Virus record (IMG/VR): IMGVR_UViG_3300030090_002232
Span: 592-28,765 of that record
Length of the DNA stretch: 28,174 bases
Direction: 5' to 3' (one strand)
Origin: a virus
In this document: one piece after another, positions 8,186 to 16,112 of the stretch
How the letters are laid out: the number at the start of each line of letters is the position of its first letter
How positions within the stretch are numbered: the first letter of the stretch is position 1
Notes under the pieces: model-generated
The model's database searches: none
The model's input: only the letters and a program-made list of their open reading frames with translations
Told to the model about the DNA's origin: nothing
Made by a program: the position numbers and the translations under genes

Positions 8186-9042
8186 TTGATTGGCATTCTA
8201 TCCTTTTGAAATATGGTATCTCTGTAGAAAACACTGAAGAAGTAATGATAAGTTGCCCTTTTCACGAAGACAGACGAGAATCTTGCGCCCTAAATTTAGA
8301 AAAAGGTGTGTGGATTTGTTTTGCTGGTTGTGGACAAGGCGGCTTAAAAGGGTTTATAAAAGAATATTCAGGTAAATCTTGGAATGAGATAAATGCAGAA
8401 ATACAAGAAGAAGAGCTTGACTTAGACTGGAATTTCTTAGATGAACTAACAGTTGAAGAAAAGCCAATTTCATATGAAGAACCCGAAGGACTGGAAGATA
8501 TGCCAAGTAACCATTGGATTTATGAAAGGGGTTTTGATAAATCTACTATAAAACGATGGGATTGCAGGACTAATAAATACTTAGATTTTATGATACCTGT
8601 AAAAAATATAGATAACGAAGTGTTGGGTTGGATAGCAAGAAGAAGAAATGCTATTCCTAAATACATGTACTCCAAAGGATTTGCTAAAGCGCAAACACTC
8701 TTTGGTATAAACCAAATACTAGATACAAATAAAATTTATTTAGTAGAAGGTGCATTAGATTGTATGTGGTTGAATCAACACGGATATTCTAGTTTAGCCA
8801 TTTTGGGAGCAAGTATCTCCCGAAAACAAGTAGAGTTGATAAGTTCCTTACGACCATCAGAAGTTGTGTTGTCACTAGACAATGACGCTGCTGGGCAAAA
8901 AGGGATAAACAAAGCTACGGTTGACATGAACAATCGTTTTTTGTTATCATATTTAAGGTTACCCAAAAATTATAAAGATGTCCAAGAAATTAGAAATACC
9001 GAGACATTACACAAGGTAATAAAAAATACAACAATCTTTTAA
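8182..9042 (+). CDS. DnaG-like DNA primase (zinc-binding + TOPRIM)
   Basis: 286 residues. The zinc-binding domain shows Cys25-x2-His28 and Cys46-x3-Cys50 in the CHC2 style (SCPFHEDRRES ... WICFAGCGQGG). The TOPRIM core has YLVEGALDC with Glu189 and LSLDNDAAGQ with Asp233 and Asp235, the metal-binding acids needed for RNA primer synthesis. There is no helicase domain, so this is primase only, partnered with the separate DnaB-type helicase. The start is TTG overlapping the previous TGA stop, with AGGAAA upstream. It is short next to bacterial DnaG (about 580 residues) but normal for phage primases. Confidence 0.88.
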   Translation: MIDWHSILLKYGISVENTEEVMISCPFHEDRRESCALNLEKGVWICFAGCGQGGLKGFIKEYSGKSWNEINAEIQEEELDLDWNFLDELTVEEKPISYEEPEGLEDMPSNHWIYERGFDKSTIKRWDCRTNKYLDFMIPVKNIDNEVLGWIARRRNAIPKYMYSKGFAKAQTLFGINQILDTNKIYLVEGALDCMWLNQHGYSSLAILGASISRKQVELISSLRPSEVVLSLDNDAAGQKGINKATVDMNNRFLLSYLRLPKNYKDVQEIRNTETLHKVIKNTTIF

Positions 9043-9053
9043 TAGGAGAACAA

Positions 9054-9734
9054 ATGAGTGGTATAGCACGAATACAAAAAAGAATAGATGAGACTAGGAG
9101 ACCCGCTTCTGCTAACAATGCTCCCGGAAGGGAACTTTGGTTCAGAGATGGGGACCAAGTATTTATGTCTTCAATAGCTACTGGAGCTGAAGACGATAAG
9201 TTTTTAGACGAAATTTATCTATACACCCTAAGAGTAGGGAATGGATTTACAAACGTTCTAAAAGATGACAGGGTGGACACAAGTGCCATCCCAGACGAGA
9301 ACAGACCGTCACACAAGTTTGCTATATGGGCATACGTACACAACGTAATCCATACAGAAAAACGAAATGACGATTGGGAAGAAGTTGAAGGGCCTGCTGG
9401 CAAGAAAATGTATAGAGAAGATATAAACGATTTTAGAATTATATCTCTAAGCTTTGGAAGAAGCGACTATATATGGAATCAGCTAGTAGACGTTTATAGT
9501 GACTGGGGCGCTTTGAATAAAGGCGTTATAAGAGTCAAAAGAACAGGACAAGGGATGTATGACACATCTTACTCAATTACAGCTACTCCAAAACAGGATA
9601 CAATTCCTGAAGACAAGATGGCTGAACTTGATGACCTTCCACTAATCAAAGATTATTTCTTTGAAAGATACGGCACATTTACACTGCCCGAAGGTGGATT
9701 GACTGAAGACAAAGACGACGACGAACTTTTTTAA
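9054..9734 (+). CDS. Probable single-stranded DNA-binding protein
   Basis: 226 residues. The C-terminus is an acidic tail ending in Phe (TEDKDDDELF), the hallmark of phage and bacterial ssDNA-binding proteins whose tail contacts other replication proteins. The N-terminus is basic (RIQKRIDETRR) and the middle is rich in beta strands and aromatics, as expected of an OB fold. The gene lies between primase and DNA polymerase, exactly where an SSB would be expected. TAGGAG precedes the ATG by 5 nt. I see no zinc-binding residues as in T4 gp32. Family assignment is inferred from the tail and position rather than a diagnostic motif. Confidence 0.65.
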   Translation: MSGIARIQKRIDETRRPASANNAPGRELWFRDGDQVFMSSIATGAEDDKFLDEIYLYTLRVGNGFTNVLKDDRVDTSAIPDENRPSHKFAIWAYVHNVIHTEKRNDDWEEVEGPAGKKMYREDINDFRIISLSFGRSDYIWNQLVDVYSDWGALNKGVIRVKRTGQGMYDTSYSITATPKQDTIPEDKMAELDDLPLIKDYFFERYGTFTLPEGGLTEDKDDDELF

Positions 9735-9746
9735 GAAAGTTTTGTT

Positions 9747-11717
9747 TTGTCAGTAGTTACGAATAGTTCCTTTCAACACGACATTAATTCACTGAGGTCG
9801 GTATTAGAGGTAGCACCGACCTTGGTGGTTGATGTTGAAACAAATGGACTGGAACCATATAAATCCAATCAAATTTGCGGGGTAGGAGTTGGTGAACCAA
9901 ATCATTTAGGTTTGATGCAATACTACCCATTCAGACATCATCAAGGTGAAAACCTTACTTTCGAGAAGTTACAACAACTTATTAATCTTTTAAACGAGTC
10001 AGTAAAAACTTATATTGGTTACAACATAAAGTTTGACTTACATTTTTTACACAATGAGGGCTTAGAAGTTTTATCAAAAAAACTAGTTGATGTTATCGTC
10101 ATGGCACGTCTAATTGAGCACTCGGAAATAAAAGAACTTGGGTTGACCCCTACAGGTAAAAGAAGAGTAGGACAAGAAGCAGTTCAGTATGATATTGACA
10201 CTAAAAAAGTGTTACGTTCTAACAAGTGGAATAAAGATTTTTCTTTAGCGCCTCCTGACATATTAGGGGAGTACTGTAAAAAAGATGTTTCTTTAACCGC
10301 AGACCTTTATGAGAGATTTAGTAAAGAGGTACAAAGAACTAAACAACAACGTATATTTGATATGCAGTGTGATTTAACTAAGGTTTTGTATAAGATGGAG
10401 CGCAGAGGTATACCTATAGATATAGCATATGCCAAGCAATCTAAAGAAGCTATAAGTACAAGACTAGAAGAAGTACAACAAGAAATATATAACTTAGCTG
10501 GTAAGGAATTTAATGTTTCTAGTCCAGCGCAAATAGGGGTAGTCTTTACAGAATTAGGTATAGAGTCCCCTGTAAAAACCCCCAAAGGGCAAGACTCATG
10601 GAGTGAGGCGGCTTTAGTAAGTATAAACCATAGACTTGCAGGCCTAATTAGGCAATACAGAACCTTAGAAAAACTAGTATCTACATATATAGAGCCTTAT
10701 ATAGAAACAGATGTTATGCATACGTCTTTTTGTAATTGGGGTACTGCTACGGGTAGACTATCAAGTCGAGGGCCTAACCTACAAAATATACCTAGGAACC
10801 ACTTCAAACTAAAAGAACGGGACTTATCAGAGGACGAGCGCAAGGATATAAAAGGTAAAATTGCTGCAACTGTAAGCGCCAAAGGTATATCTATGAATAA
10901 GGATTTATCAGACGAGGTATTAAAAACTTGGTCTTTTGTAGGTGACGAGTCTTATGATACAGCTGACAGAGCCCAAATTTCTATAAGGCGTTTGTTTGTA
11001 CCTAGAAAAGGTTATTCTTTAGTGGGCTTTGATTATAGCCAAATGGAAGTACGTGTATTTATGTTTCACTTCAGAAACAAACAAATAGACGAGATATTGA
11101 ATAAAGATGATGTTGATTTTCATAGTGAAGCCGCTAAACTAGCTTTTAGTGTAGATGAGTCATCTGAAAAGTTCAAAGAGTATCGTCAGGCAGCTAAAGC
11201 AATTACATTTGGAACTATATATGGGATAGGAAATAAAAAACTGTCACAACAACTAAACACTACTCCTAGAGAAGCAGGGCAATATAAAAAACAATACTTT
11301 GCTGCTATGGAAGGGTCTAAAGAGTTCTTTGATAAAGCAGTCAACAAGGTAGCATTAGATGGGCAAATTAGAAGTAAATATGGCAGACTGTATAAAATCA
11401 ATCGAGACTTTGGGTATAAAGGTGTAAATTATTTAGTACAGGGACTTAGTGCAGATTTATTAAGTGAAAGAATGTTAGAAGTAGATAAGTATTTAGATAA
11501 CAAGAAGAGCAATTTATTATTACAAGTCCATGATGAAATTATATGTGAAATCCATGATTCTGAACTAGAGAGTGTTCCATATAAAATAAAAGAGCTGTTA
11601 AAAAATAATAGTCTTGAGATTCCACTAGATGTAGATATGGAAATATTTCAAGGTTCATGGGCAATAAAGAAAGACTTGAAGCCCTTAACCTTTGATGACC
11701 TGATTGACTGGAACTAA
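9747..11717 (+). CDS. Family A DNA polymerase with 3'-5' proofreading exonuclease
   Basis: 656 residues. Exonuclease motifs are intact: VVDVETNG (Asp29, Glu31), YNIKFDLHF (Asp97) and EYCKKDVSLT (Tyr176, Asp180). Polymerase motif A is FDYSQMEVR (Asp429), motif B RQAAKAITFGTIYG (Arg480, Lys484, Phe488, Tyr492) and motif C QVHDE (His595, Asp596, Glu597). No 5'-3' exonuclease domain is present. Phe488 corresponds to Phe762 of E. coli Pol I, a position used to classify viral polymerases. Between LQNIPR and motif A there are about 60 extra residues (352-412) where cellular Pol I has about a dozen. The start is TTG at 9747 with a weak AAGAAAG upstream; no in-frame ATG occurs near the N-terminus. This is the phage replicative polymerase. 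Confidence 0.93.
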   Translation: MSVVTNSSFQHDINSLRSVLEVAPTLVVDVETNGLEPYKSNQICGVGVGEPNHLGLMQYYPFRHHQGENLTFEKLQQLINLLNESVKTYIGYNIKFDLHFLHNEGLEVLSKKLVDVIVMARLIEHSEIKELGLTPTGKRRVGQEAVQYDIDTKKVLRSNKWNKDFSLAPPDILGEYCKKDVSLTADLYERFSKEVQRTKQQRIFDMQCDLTKVLYKMERRGIPIDIAYAKQSKEAISTRLEEVQQEIYNLAGKEFNVSSPAQIGVVFTELGIESPVKTPKGQDSWSEAALVSINHRLAGLIRQYRTLEKLVSTYIEPYIETDVMHTSFCNWGTATGRLSSRGPNLQNIPRNHFKLKERDLSEDERKDIKGKIAATVSAKGISMNKDLSDEVLKTWSFVGDESYDTADRAQISIRRLFVPRKGYSLVGFDYSQMEVRVFMFHFRNKQIDEILNKDDVDFHSEAAKLAFSVDESSEKFKEYRQAAKAITFGTIYGIGNKKLSQQLNTTPREAGQYKKQYFAAMEGSKEFFDKAVNKVALDGQIRSKYGRLYKINRDFGYKGVNYLVQGLSADLLSERMLEVDKYLDNKKSNLLLQVHDEIICEIHDSELESVPYKIKELLKNNSLEIPLDVDMEIFQGSWAIKKDLKPLTFDDLIDWN

Positions 11718-11731
11718 AAAACTGATAGAAT
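11704..11731 (+). promoter_or_regulatory. Promoter for a near-leaderless DUF3310 gene
   Basis: TTGACT (11704-11709) lies 16 bp before TAGAAT (11726-11731), inside and just after the end of the polymerase gene. The predicted start, about 11738, leaves only about 3 nt before the ATG at 11741, and no Shine-Dalgarno sequence is present. Confidence 0.5.
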
Positions 11732-11740
11732 ATACATACG

Positions 11741-12010
11741 ATGAGTAAGTACAACGAAGAAGCAATAATAAAAGAAATAGCTGAGTATGTAAACAATACA
11801 TACGACCAGCACTACAGTGAGGGTGAGGTACAGACCTTAGACTTTATAGAAGCCTGTGGTGATGCTAAAGCTTTCTGTCGAGGAAACATTCTAAAGTACG
11901 CCTCAAGATATGACAAAAAAGGCACACCTCGTAAAGATATACTAAAAATAATACACTATGCAATGTTGTTATTGCATTTTAGTGATAAGGAGAATAAGAA
12001 TGAAGACTAA
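11741..12010 (+). CDS. DUF3310-family small protein
   Basis: 89 residues. The pattern YDQHY...DFIEACG...FCRGNILKYASRYDKKG...DILKIIHYAMLLL fits DUF3310 (SaV-like), a small helical family common in phage replication modules and sometimes labelled nucleotide kinase without firm proof. The conserved F-x-x-GN-x-x-KY-x-x-RY-x-x-K core is clear at about 45-60. No Shine-Dalgarno precedes the ATG, and promoter elements end 9 nt upstream, so it probably heads a transcript running into the recombination genes. The next gene overlaps its end by 11 nt. Confidence 0.75.
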   Translation: MSKYNEEAIIKEIAEYVNNTYDQHYSEGEVQTLDFIEACGDAKAFCRGNILKYASRYDKKGTPRKDILKIIHYAMLLLHFSDKENKNED

Positions 12011-12386
12011 AATTAATATTGATGACTTTAAAAAAGGAATAATTGATGCTGTAAAGCATATGTCAAGAGGAAATACTGACGATGAATTAAGTGAGAAAAA
12101 GGATATGCAATCAGTAAAACGCTTTGTTTTAGACATTGTGGGAAATGATACTTCTACTTCTTATGCAGAGGGCTTTGAGTTTGGAATAGAATTGACAAAG
12201 GAGGGAGGCATTATTGAAACCGAAGAAGAAAAAGATATAGCTAGATTTTTTATGGAAGCTGGTGCCGAGAGTCTGTTTGGGGAGGACTTAATTTCTCAAG
12301 TAAAAGCGGAAGACCAATCAACAGAAGAAGGATTTTGGGATAATAGACCTGACATTGATAAATTATTAGATGACAAAGAAGAATGA
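12000..12386 (+). CDS. Hypothetical acidic protein
   Basis: 128 residues starting MKTKINIDDF. I chose the ATG at 12000 because AAGGAG (11987-11992) lies 7 nt upstream; a longer in-frame start at 11958 would overlap the previous gene by more and has no ribosome binding site. The protein is mainly helical and acidic, especially the C-terminal half (DIDKLLDDKEE). No catalytic motif, membrane segment or known family recognised. It overlaps the next gene by 4 nt (ATGA type), so translation is coupled. Confidence 0.65.
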   Translation: MKTKINIDDFKKGIIDAVKHMSRGNTDDELSEKKDMQSVKRFVLDIVGNDTSTSYAEGFEFGIELTKEGGIIETEEEKDIARFFMEAGAESLFGEDLISQVKAEDQSTEEGFWDNRPDIDKLLDDKEE

Positions 12387-12826
12387 TAACTAAGAAAAAA
12401 TACGAACTAAATAAAAACTTTTCACACGACTTGATACTTGGTGAAATAAGGGAAAAAAAGCTGGCTGAGATACTAGCAAATAAACCAATTGAAGTTAAAA
12501 CTGAAATGGGTGTGTGGCAAGAAAAAGGGAATTTAGCAATAGAAATAGAGTTTGATGGTGAGCCTAGTGGATTATATAAAACGCATTCTGAATATTGGTG
12601 GCACAACTTAGAAGTTAGAAATGAAGCATATATGTCTTTATTTTTTAAAGTAGATATTTTGAAAGCAATTGTAAAGAAAATTGAAGACAAATACCCACAC
12701 CGAATAGTTATGGGTGGAGATGACAACCTAAGTAAATTGGTGTTAGTTCCATTAGCAGGATTGTTTTTTCTAAAAGAAAAAGATTTAAACTGGCGAGAAG
12801 CGCCGGCAAACAAAAAAGGAGAGTAA
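12383..12826 (+). CDS. Possible PD-(D/E)XK-fold nuclease
   Basis: 147 residues. The stretch EIREKKLAEIL, then IEVKTE (Glu37, Lys39), then GNLAIEIEFDGEPSG (Glu54, Glu56) followed by THSEYWWHNL resembles the core of small phage PD-(D/E)XK proteins: a helix with Glu, an E-x-K strand and a further acidic strand. The remainder is a helical and beta C-terminal half ending in a basic, polar tail. The start overlaps the previous stop (ATGATAA) and is coupled. It lies just upstream of the RecA-like and other nuclease genes, which fits a DNA repair or recombination role. The fold call is tentative. Confidence 0.5.
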   Translation: MITKKKYELNKNFSHDLILGEIREKKLAEILANKPIEVKTEMGVWQEKGNLAIEIEFDGEPSGLYKTHSEYWWHNLEVRNEAYMSLFFKVDILKAIVKKIEDKYPHRIVMGGDDNLSKLVLVPLAGLFFLKEKDLNWREAPANKKGE

Positions 12827-12827
12827 A

Positions 12828-13046
12828 ATGGCAAAAGTTAGTGCTCATTTAGGATTTACATTTAGAGTAGGTCCATTAGAACAAAACCAATACGGAAGAG
12901 TTGACTTGACAGTTGACCAAATAGATACTGAACTTCCTGTAGAACCTCAGCTAGAAGAGTCAAAAAAAGTGGCTGATGTTGTCTGGGAGTTTATAAAAGG
13001 GAAGGTAGATGCTCAAATAGAGGACATGTTAGATGAAGGAAAATAA
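12828..13046 (+). CDS. Small hypothetical protein
   Basis: 72 residues, ATG start with AAGGAGAG about 6 nt upstream, 1 nt after the previous stop. The N-terminal half looks like a beta hairpin (SAHLGFTFRVG, GRVDLTVDQID) and the C-terminal half is an acidic helix (VADVVWEFIKGKVDAQIEDML). No family recognised. It sits in a row of small genes between the replication and recombination functions. Confidence 0.6.
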   Translation: MAKVSAHLGFTFRVGPLEQNQYGRVDLTVDQIDTELPVEPQLEESKKVADVVWEFIKGKVDAQIEDMLDEGK

Positions 13047-13047
13047 T

Positions 13048-13290
13048 ATGCCCAGCAGAGCGTCTGTTTTAGAAGCTATCTTAGCAGAAAGAGAAAGACA
13101 AGACCAGTTGTGGGGTGAACAGAATCACGACGACTCTTGGTGGAATATATTAACTGTTGAGAAAAATGGACATATTGCAGAAGAAATATTTGGCAATAAC
13201 GACACAAAACTATTTATAGAGCTTATTCAAACTTGCGCAACTTATTTTGCGTGGGCGGAATCAGTGAGAAGGAGACACCAAGATGGATAA
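13048..13290 (+). CDS. MazG-like / dNTP pyrophosphohydrolase-type small protein (divergent)
   Basis: 80 residues from the ATG at 13048, which has AAGGA (13036-13040) 7 nt upstream; an in-frame ATG at 13033 would overlap the previous gene. The pattern VLEAILAERERQDQLWGEQ...W-x-ILTVE...ELIQTCATYFAWAE follows phage MazG-like nucleotide pyrophosphohydrolase proteins. In that family the metal site is an E-E-x-G-E run; here I read E-K-N-G-H, so two acidic residues appear replaced and activity is doubtful. If active it would hydrolyse NTPs or dNTPs to monophosphates. Overlaps the RecA-like gene by 8 nt. Confidence 0.5.
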   Translation: MPSRASVLEAILAERERQDQLWGEQNHDDSWWNILTVEKNGHIAEEIFGNNDTKLFIELIQTCATYFAWAESVRRRHQDG

Positions 13291-14224
13291 AAATGCTGAA
13301 GATGCTATTGAAAAACTTTTAAAAAACAAAGATTTAAATTTTCAAAAAGGTGACAGCAATGATTTTGTAACAAATCGAATACCTTTTAATATACCAGCGT
13401 TAGATAAACTTACTGGAGGGGGCATACCATTCAAGAAAATGACTCTTATATATGGTCCGACCAATGTAGGGAAGTCTTATTTAGCATCACAGATAGTTGT
13501 AAATGCTCAGAAAATGGGAGGTAAAGCTGTTTGGATAGACACAGAGCTTTCATATGATAAAGATTGGATGAGAACCTGTGGGGTTGATGACCAAAAGATA
13601 CTTGTGTCTCAACCAACTACCGGAGAAGAAGCTTTAGAACACGTTCGACAAGCAATGATAAATGGTTTTGAGGTTATAGTATTAGATAGTATAGCTGGTC
13701 TTGTGCCAACAAATATATTAGAAGAAGAATTTGGTAAAAGCCCAATGGCGTGGCAATCAAGGTTTGTAAACACAGCGTTCCCTAGATTATTTCCACATCT
13801 CCAAAATGGTTCAGCTTTTGTTGCTATAAACCAAGTACGTGCTAGTATGGGTCCTGTAGCATTAGACGCAATGCCAGCAGGTCAAGGACAAGTGTTCTTT
13901 TCTCATTCTATTTTGCAAGTGCAGCGAAAGGGTTGGATAACAGAAGGAGATAAAAAAGTAGGGTTTGATATGAATATCAGATTACGAAAAACTAAAACAG
14001 GTGGTGAAAACTGGGATTCAGCTATTGTTCCGTTTAGGGTAGAAGGTGGAATTGATGTTCTTGAAAGTTATATTCGGGATGCAGTAGACCAAAAATTAAT
14101 TATACAAAAAGGCGCTTGGTATACTTATGGTGACATAAAAGCTATGGGCCTAAATGGTATAAAAGGAAAGTTTTTAGAGGATGATAAACTGTTTGAAAAG
14201 CTTCAAGATGAACTTACCTCCTAG
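13283..14224 (+). CDS. RecA/UvsX-like recombinase
   Basis: 313 residues. Walker A is GPTNVGKS (58-65). WIDTELSYD (84-92) places Glu88 where RecA has its catalytic Glu, VIVLDSIAGL (131-140) is Walker B, and AINQVRASMG (181-190) fits the NQ-R segment before the second DNA-binding loop. The N-terminus has NIPALDKLTGGGIP, as in RecA/RadA. It should form filaments on ssDNA and drive strand exchange for recombination-dependent replication and repair. It is shorter than RecA (about 350) or UvsX (about 390). The neighbours are nucleases and a RuvC-like resolvase, giving a recombination operon. AAGGAG precedes the ATG. Confidence 0.85.
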   Translation: MDKNAEDAIEKLLKNKDLNFQKGDSNDFVTNRIPFNIPALDKLTGGGIPFKKMTLIYGPTNVGKSYLASQIVVNAQKMGGKAVWIDTELSYDKDWMRTCGVDDQKILVSQPTTGEEALEHVRQAMINGFEVIVLDSIAGLVPTNILEEEFGKSPMAWQSRFVNTAFPRLFPHLQNGSAFVAINQVRASMGPVALDAMPAGQGQVFFSHSILQVQRKGWITEGDKKVGFDMNIRLRKTKTGGENWDSAIVPFRVEGGIDVLESYIRDAVDQKLIIQKGAWYTYGDIKAMGLNGIKGKFLEDDKLFEKLQDELTS

Positions 14225-14513
14225 AGATTTTACTGAACAGGAACTTATTATAGCTAAATGTTTAGATGAGTTTGGACTTAGATACGATGAGCAAGTTTAC
14301 TACCATCCTTATATAGTAGATTTCTACATACCAGAGATAAAAATGGTAGTTGAGGCTGATGGAATATATGGGCATCTTTCTAAAAGAGACGCGCAGAGAG
14401 ATAAAGAACTGCTATTATTAGAAGATATTGAGTATATTATACATATAAAAGAAAAAACACAAGAAAAAGTAAAGGAAAAATTATGGCTGGAATTAAACAA
14501 ATTAAGCCAATAG
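14208..14513 (+). CDS. DUF559/Vsr-like endonuclease
   Basis: 101 residues from the ATG at 14208; an in-frame ATG at 14181 is possible but has AGAGG directly against it with no spacing. It overlaps the recA-like gene by 17 nt. YIVDFYIPEIKMVVEADGIYGH carries Asp38, Glu49, Asp51 and a His, followed by RDAQRDKELL, which is the DUF559 / very-short-patch-repair pattern (vDf...vEvDG..H......R...RD..L). These small PD-(D/E)XK-fold enzymes nick or cut DNA. Given the context, it probably acts in recombination or repair. Confidence 0.7.
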   Translation: MNLPPRDFTEQELIIAKCLDEFGLRYDEQVYYHPYIVDFYIPEIKMVVEADGIYGHLSKRDAQRDKELLLLEDIEYIIHIKEKTQEKVKEKLWLELNKLSQ

Positions 14514-15157
14514 GTCCAAAGAACCACATAAAAAATGATTTGTGGTTATCGGAAATAATAGATGACCACCTACGAGGAACTATGACAGCGCCTAGAACAG
14601 GTGTATTTCACCCATCTGTTATTAGTAACGCTTGTGATAGGTACGTATGGTTATGCTATCACGGTAAAATGGTAGACCAACCATTACCAGCTAATCTACA
14701 GAGAATATTTCAAAATGGAAGTTTCTTAGAAGAACGTGTGGAAACGTGGTTCAAAGCTTTAAATATTTTAGTTGATAGAGAAGTATCTGTAAAACAAGAT
14801 ATTCCTCCAATTTCAGGACGTATAGACTTTTTGATAAAGCATTATAGTTATGGAATTACACCCATAGAATTGAAGTCTATAAATACTGCGGGTTTTTCAA
14901 AGCTTAGAGGTCCTAAACCAGAGCACCAAATTCAGATACAGATGTATTTAAATATGGGTGGCTATGAAAAAGGGACTGTTTTATATGAGAATAAAAACGA
15001 CCAAAAGATAAAAACCTTTATTGTTGACAGAGACCCTGAGCAGTGGAGTGGTATTTTAGAAAGGTGCTTTAGAATACAAGAATCATTAATTGCGCCAGAA
15101 AAATGTACGGGGAGTTCTTGGTGTAACTGTAAATTAGTGCCCATGGGGAGTGTATAG
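14483..15157 (+). CDS. Cas4/RecB-like PD-(D/E)XK exonuclease with probable Fe-S cysteines
   Basis: 224 residues. The nuclease core is SGRIDFLIK (Asp115), TPIELKS (Glu129, Lys131) and HQIQIQMYL (Gln151, Tyr155), the classic D...ExK...QxxxY set. An SNACDRYVW cysteine (Cys51) and C-terminal Cys208, Cys214 and Cys216 match the one-plus-three cysteines that hold a 4Fe-4S cluster in Cas4 and AddB-type nucleases. It is likely an ssDNA exonuclease making ends for the RecA-like protein. There are no CRISPR repeats nearby, so this is a phage recombination nuclease. It overlaps the DUF559 gene by 31 nt, with AAGGAAAA upstream of the ATG. Confidence 0.82.
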   Translation: MAGIKQIKPIGPKNHIKNDLWLSEIIDDHLRGTMTAPRTGVFHPSVISNACDRYVWLCYHGKMVDQPLPANLQRIFQNGSFLEERVETWFKALNILVDREVSVKQDIPPISGRIDFLIKHYSYGITPIELKSINTAGFSKLRGPKPEHQIQIQMYLNMGGYEKGTVLYENKNDQKIKTFIVDRDPEQWSGILERCFRIQESLIAPEKCTGSSWCNCKLVPMGSV

Positions 15158-15654
15158 TGGAAGAGAGGACTACTAAATGGACACCTATGAAGGCATTAGG
15201 TAGGGTAAATAAAAGAGTTGAGGCTTTAGGTATACCAATTTTTGACCCTAAGTTACCTGAGACAGAAGAGCTTGTTTTTTCAGAATTAGCAAACGCTACT
15301 GATAAAGAACTAGAAAAGTATTTAACTATTTATGGTGGTTATAATGCGTTCCTCCAAACAAAAATTGCTGACATAGAAGCGGTATTAGGAGCTTTAGAAG
15401 CCTCATTTAGTGAAGGGTACAGTAAAGCAGCATACACGGTTTCTAAGGAGCACGAACAAAAGGGTAATAAGCGCCCAACTAATGATTTGATTAGAGGCCA
15501 AGTATTAGACTCTTTTGACGCTTTGGCACAACTAAAGAAAGATATTATTGAGCAAACAGCAGAAGTAAAAAGACTAAGAGGATTACTCGAAACATATAAA
15601 GAAGCTTATGGAACAGTTAGTAGAGTAGTAACTCTTAGGACTAAAAGGGATTAG
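15157..15654 (+). CDS. Hypothetical helical protein in the recombination cluster
   Basis: 165 residues, GTG start overlapping the previous TAG stop by one base (TAGTG), with GGGGAG about 9 nt upstream. Nearly all of it is predicted amphipathic helix, with coiled-coil character at about 110-155 (LAQLKKDIIEQTAEVKRLRG). No catalytic motif. It lies between the Cas4-like nuclease and the RuvC-like resolvase and is coupled to the former, so a structural or mediator role in recombination (UvsY-like in function) is conceivable; there is no sequence proof of that. Confidence 0.6.
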   Translation: MEERTTKWTPMKALGRVNKRVEALGIPIFDPKLPETEELVFSELANATDKELEKYLTIYGGYNAFLQTKIADIEAVLGALEASFSEGYSKAAYTVSKEHEQKGNKRPTNDLIRGQVLDSFDALAQLKKDIIEQTAEVKRLRGLLETYKEAYGTVSRVVTLRTKRD

Positions 15655-15655
15655 T

Positions 15656-16111
15656 ATGCAGAAGTTTTTAGGGCTCGATACATCAAGCAGAGCAATTCAT
15701 GGTGCTGTAGTAGATGAAGACGAAAATTTAGTTGATTTATATAAATGGGGCAGTGACAAGAAAAGTTCTGCTGAAAGGTTTCCGGAAATCGTAGTTGAAT
15801 TTTCTGAGGAAATGAGTAAAATAAATATAATAGATAATGCTGCTGTAGAAGCTGCAATTTTTGTACAGAACAGAAAATCATTAATTGCATTGGCCAGTAT
15901 AATTGGAGCTACTTGGGCAGTCTTAGTATTGAATAATATACAAACATCTTTAATACATCATGCCGAATGGAAAAAAGAAATTTTAGGAAAAGGTAGTTTA
16001 AAGAAAGAAGATATTATGAAGTTTGCAATAGAAAAGTGGGGAGACAAATTTCCCGAACAAGACTACGCTGATGCTGCATGCATAGCGTTATGGAACAAAA
16101 GGAGGTTCTAG
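15656..16111 (+). CDS. RuvC-like Holliday junction resolvase
   Basis: 151 residues with the RNase H-fold acids of RuvC: FLGLDTSS (Asp8), AAVEAAIF (Glu65) and QDYADAACIA (Asp136, Asp139). A helix with AEWKKEILGKGSLKKEDI matches the RuvC segment preceding the last acids. It should cut four-way DNA junctions from recombination or branched replication products before packaging. The start follows the previous stop by 1 nt, with AAAGGG upstream. The length is close to bacterial RuvC (about 170). Confidence 0.85.
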   Translation: MQKFLGLDTSSRAIHGAVVDEDENLVDLYKWGSDKKSSAERFPEIVVEFSEEMSKINIIDNAAVEAAIFVQNRKSLIALASIIGATWAVLVLNNIQTSLIHHAEWKKEILGKGSLKKEDIMKFAIEKWGDKFPEQDYADAACIALWNKRRF

Positions 16112-16112
16112 T

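Noticed and set aside
12250-12834. 194-codon open frame on the - strand
   Set aside because: Fully antisense to two coupled + strand genes with good start signals; the Phe/Ser/Leu-rich translation is typical of reverse-strand AT-rich coding DNA.
14483-15157. CRISPR-associated role for the Cas4-like nuclease
   Set aside because: No CRISPR repeats, cas1 or cas2 in the window, and it is embedded in a phage recombination operon.
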